Below, one piece after another: positions 61,392 to 64,000 of a stretch of 64,000 bases of DNA (positions are counted from its first letter, which is position 1; each line of letters begins with the position of its first letter). Position numbers and translations under genes: made by a program. The stretch comes from Chitinophaga nivalis (GTDB lineage: Bacteria; Bacteroidota; Bacteroidia; Chitinophagales; Chitinophagaceae), in NCBI RefSeq assembly GCF_025989125.1, contig NZ_JAPDNR010000001.1, positions 372,001-436,000 on the forward strand. The letters run 5' to 3'. Below the pieces are notes generated by a model. The model was given only the letters and a program-made list of their open reading frames with translations, did not search any database and was not told the DNA's origin.

Positions 61392-61961
61392 CTATTTTAT
61401 ATTTAAAAAGTCTGTCACCAGCGTTTTTACTTCTTCGTATGCCCTTTCCAGTTCATCATTTACCACTATTTTGTCAAACTCATGAGAGAAAGAAAGTTCA
61501 TACCGTGCTTTGGCCAGGCGTTCATCCAGGGAAGCCTGTGTTTCTGTACCGCGCTCACTGAGACGTACCCGCAAGGCATCCAGGGAAGGTGGCTCAATGA
61601 ATATCGTTAAGGCGTTGGCGTGGTATTTCTCTTTAATAGACAATGCTCCTTTCACATCTATATCTACCATTGGAATCTGTTCCTGTTGCCAGATGCGTTC
61701 CAGTTCACTTTTCAGGGTACCATAGTATTTACCGGCGTATACCATTTCATATTCTGCAAAAGCATGCGCTTCGATCTGCTGATGAAATTCATCTGTGGAC
61801 AGGAAATAGTAGTCTTTACCATGTACTTCATTGGCACGTGGCGTACGGGTACTGGCAGAAATAGAGAAGGCCAGCACAGGCATGTTGGCCAATAATTTCT
61901 TTACGATAGTAGTTTTGCCGGCACCGGAAGGAGCCGTAATAATGATAATCTTTTTTTCCAT
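61392..61961 (-). CDS. gmk: Guanylate kinase
   Basis: The protein is 189 residues. It phosphorylates GMP to GDP. The P-loop APSGAGKTT is at residues 10-18. The GMP-binding part follows with STRTPRANEVHGKDYYF and EYEMVYAGKYYGT, then VDIDVKGALSIKEKY and the lid helix (LSERGTETQASLDERL). It lies between murA and the CorC-type gene, with a 106-bp gap to murA. Confidence 0.96.
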   Translation of the reverse strand: MEKKIIIITAPSGAGKTTIVKKLLANMPVLAFSISASTRTPRANEVHGKDYYFLSTDEFHQQIEAHAFAEYEMVYAGKYYGTLKSELERIWQQEQIPMVDIDVKGALSIKEKYHANALTIFIEPPSLDALRVRLSERGTETQASLDERLAKARYELSFSHEFDKIVVNDELERAYEEVKTLVTDFLNIK

Positions 61962-62067
61962 TGTGATATTAAAAGTCAGAAATTGCCGGTTGCTTCAAAT
62001 GCAAAACCCAAAAACCAGTAGAAATGTTTTACCGGAATTTGGGTTTTGATGCAGTATATACTGCGGT

Positions 62068-63381
62068 TTATACTCTTTTGATGTCTGCCCCCAGTTTTCT
62101 CAACCTTTCGTCGATATACTGGTAGCCACGATCTATCTGGTCTATGTTCTGGATAGTGCTCTTGCCTTCTGCGCTGAGTGCAGCGATGAGCAGGGAAACA
62201 CCGGCGCGGATATCCGGGGAGGACATGGTAATACCCCGCAACGGATGCTGCCGGCCCAGGCCTATCACGACCGCTCTGTGCGGATCGCACAATACAATCT
62301 GTGCCCCCATGTCGATCAGTTTATCGACAAAGAACAGGCGGCTCTCAAACATTTTCTGGTGAATCATCACACTGCCTTTCGCCTGCGTAGCCACCACCAG
62401 CACGATGCTGAGCAGGTCCGGTGTGAAACCCGGCCATGGGTGGTCTGCAATGGTCAGGATAGAGCCATCCAGGAATGTTTGTATTTCGTAGTCTTCCTGG
62501 GAAGGAATATAGATATCGTTCCCTCTTATCTCGAGCTGGATACCCAGCTGACGGAATTTTTCAGGAATGATACCCAGGTTTTCGATCCCGGCATTTTTGA
62601 TAGTGATTTCACTTTGCGTCATCGCAGCCAGTCCGATGAAGGAGCCGATCTCGATCATATCGGGGAGCATGGCATGTTCGCAGCCTCCCAGGGAGGTTAC
62701 GCCTTCGATGGTGAGCAGGTTGGAACCTACCCCATTGATCTTTGCACCCATGCGGTTGAGCATTTTGCAAAGCTGCTGCAGGTAAGGTTCGCAGGCTGCA
62801 TTATAGATGGTAGTAATGCCGGAAGCCATTACAGCAGCCATTACGATATTGGCTGTACCGGTCACACTGGGTTCATCCAGCAGCATATAAGTGCCTTTCA
62901 GGCCACCAGGGGCCGTTTCCAGGCGGAAGTAATTATCGTCGGAGTCATATACAAACCTGGCACCCAGCTTTTCGAAGCCGATGATGTGGGTATCCAGTCT
63001 GCGGCGCCCAATTTTGTCGCCGCCTGGTTTGGGGATAAAAGCCTTCCCAAACCTTGCCAGCAAAGGACCGGCAATCATAACAGAACCACGGAGACGGCCT
63101 GATTTCTTTTTAAATTCCGCGCTTTCCAGGTATTCCAGGTCAATATCATCTGCCTGAAATTCGCAGGTATCACGGGTGATACGGTTGGTTTTTACGCCTG
63201 CATCTCCTAACAACTCAATCAGCAGATTTACATCTACGATATCCGGAATATTGGTGATAGTAACCTTTTCAGGGGTCAGCATCACTGCACTGATGATTTG
63301 TAAAGCTTCGTTTTTGGCACCCTGGGGTACTATTTCCCCTTTTAAGCGGTTGCCACCTCTTACTTCAAAAGCACTGCTCAC
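62068..63381 (-). CDS. murA: UDP-N-acetylglucosamine 1-carboxyvinyltransferase with Asp at the fosfomycin site
   Basis: The protein is 437 residues. It adds enolpyruvate from phosphoenolpyruvate to UDP-GlcNAc, the first committed step of peptidoglycan synthesis. The motifs GAKNEALQI, RLRGSVMIAGPLLARFG and DKIGRRRLDTH are present. The catalytic loop residue that is Cys115 in Escherichia coli is Asp here (residue 122; codon GAC, 63016-63018). Such enzymes are active and are known to be intrinsically less sensitive to fosfomycin. The start is GTG at 63379-63381, overlapping the upstream stop by 4 bp. Confidence 0.95.
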   Translation of the reverse strand: MSSAFEVRGGNRLKGEIVPQGAKNEALQIISAVMLTPEKVTITNIPDIVDVNLLIELLGDAGVKTNRITRDTCEFQADDIDLEYLESAEFKKKSGRLRGSVMIAGPLLARFGKAFIPKPGGDKIGRRRLDTHIIGFEKLGARFVYDSDDNYFRLETAPGGLKGTYMLLDEPSVTGTANIVMAAVMASGITTIYNAACEPYLQQLCKMLNRMGAKINGVGSNLLTIEGVTSLGGCEHAMLPDMIEIGSFIGLAAMTQSEITIKNAGIENLGIIPEKFRQLGIQLEIRGNDIYIPSQEDYEIQTFLDGSILTIADHPWPGFTPDLLSIVLVVATQAKGSVMIHQKMFESRLFFVDKLIDMGAQIVLCDPHRAVVIGLGRQHPLRGITMSSPDIRAGVSLLIAALSAEGKSTIQNIDQIDRGYQYIDERLRKLGADIKRV

Positions 63382-64000
63382 TTGTTCCTGTTTTTGCTGT
63401 ATTTGTTATTGTGCTTGTTATTATTGTTCTTCCCGCTGTTATTGTTGTTTTTGAACTTGTTGTTCTGCTGGAAGCCTTTACGTTTGTTGGTACGGAACTG
63501 TTCTCCGCCGCCGGTATTCGTATTACCGCTGCCGGTATTGCCAAAACCTCCGGTGGAAGGAACTGCGACACTGTGTCCGGGATGGAACTCCAGTTCATTG
63601 TTGGAGATAGCCAACAGTTCTGCCTTGATAGCATCGTCATGTACACTTTCCTTATGCCAGTTGGTATAGGCCAGTTTCATGTAGTTACCGATACATTGGG
63701 TAAATCCTTCTTTTTTTTCGGGATTATCTTCATGCAAGGCTTTATCGATGATCATTTCCAGGTTTTTACCGAAGTGACGGTTCCTGGGATATTTTTTAGG
63801 ATAAGGCAGTCTGTCTGGTTTCGCACGCAGTTTTTCTACGGTTGGTACCGGATAGGGGGATTCCACTTTCAGGGTGAATCCGGAAATGTTAAAGATATGG
63901 TCCCACAATTTGTGTCTGAAATCTTCCACATTTCTAAGATGCGGATTCAGCGTACCCATGAGTTCTATCACAGCCATCGCGTTACGCTGGCGCTCCTCGT
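63378..64000 (-). CDS. DUF4290 family protein (5' truncated by window edge)
   Basis: The visible 206 codons carry the DUF4290 pattern ELMGTLNPHLRNVEDFRHKL, then WDHIFNISGFTLKVESPYPV. The last 55 residues are low-complexity, rich in Asn, Lys, Gly and Gln. An internal ATG lies at 63977, but the frame stays open to the window end with EERQRNA, which matches the family's continuation, so the start is outside the window. The family is confined to Bacteroidota and has no known function. The stop overlaps the GTG start of murA (GTGA), suggesting translational coupling. Confidence 0.87.
   Translation of the reverse strand, partial: EERQRNAMAVIELMGTLNPHLRNVEDFRHKLWDHIFNISGFTLKVESPYPVPTVEKLRAKPDRLPYPKKYPRNRHFGKNLEMIIDKALHEDNPEKKEGFTQCIGNYMKLAYTNWHKESVHDDAIKAELLAISNNELEFHPGHSVAVPSTGGFGNTGSGNTNTGGGEQFRTNKRKGFQQNNKFKNNNNSGKNNNNKHNNKYSKNRNK

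Noticed and set aside
1..64000. CRISPR array, prophage, insertion sequence, toxin-antitoxin or restriction system
   Set aside because: No regularly spaced direct repeats, transposase or integrase motifs, methyltransferase motifs or paired small toxin-antitoxin genes were seen on either strand.

Overview
The window is chromosomal DNA of moderate GC from a member of the Bacteroidota, most likely Chitinophagaceae and close to Chitinophaga. The evidence is a SusC/SusD pair with an ECF sigma factor and FecR anti-sigma factor, the gliding protein GldC, the phylum-typical families DUF6089, DUF4290 and DUF1080, tandem OmpH/Skp chaperones behind BamA, the absence of strong Shine-Dalgarno sequences, and several promoters matching the phylum's TTG-N19/20-TAnnTTTG pattern. 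No rRNA, tRNA, insertion sequence, prophage or CRISPR array was seen.

Layout. Positions 1-5 kb hold the 3' end of ligA, tadA, an SPFH membrane protein, a small J-domain-like protein, a PAS-LuxR regulator and a Mn-type superoxide dismutase. Positions 5-14.4 kb (minus strand) form a nutrient-uptake locus: ECF sigma, FecR, SusC, SusD, then a Tat-exported Gfo/Idh/MocA oxidoreductase and a DUF1080 lipoprotein. The last two are the usual pair for oxidative (3-keto) glycoside cleavage. Positions 14.4-17 kb carry rpmH-rnpA-yidD-S41 protease. Positions 17.2-26.3 kb are an envelope-biogenesis block: CBS protein, BamA/TamA-like protein, nadK, DUF6089, uppS, bamA, skp, skp. Positions 26.5-33.6 kb (minus) hold hydrolases, CvpA, YqeY, GldC, two glycosyltransferases, a lipoprotein and a lone OppC-like permease.

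Positions 33.8-45.7 kb mix strands: a VLCAD-type acyl-CoA dehydrogenase, an N-acetylmuramoyl-L-alanine amidase, an M28 peptidase, an AhpD-like protein, an orphan 2-oxoacid:ferredoxin oxidoreductase beta subunit, a GH3-LysE pair, an inositol monophosphatase and thiL. Positions 45.8-59.5 kb (minus) carry an ArnT-like glycosyltransferase, nagA, a VOC protein, an omega-amidase, recX, a UvrD/PcrA helicase, a fatty acid desaturase, a second ECF sigma factor, an HdeD-like protein, a second M28 peptidase, rpiB and tatC. The window closes with a CorC-type CBS protein, gmk, murA and a truncated DUF4290 gene.

Most of the window is core genome. The points most worth a second look are: rnpA, whose conserved N-terminus is encoded but has no ATG/GTG/TTG start; a promoter-terminator unit at about 59.67-59.87 kb that looks like a small RNA gene; a pair of related palindromes upstream of the AhpD-like gene; a MurA with Asp at the fosfomycin-target cysteine; the GH3-LysE pair; and the korB gene without korA. 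I did not find a clear new defence or mobile system.
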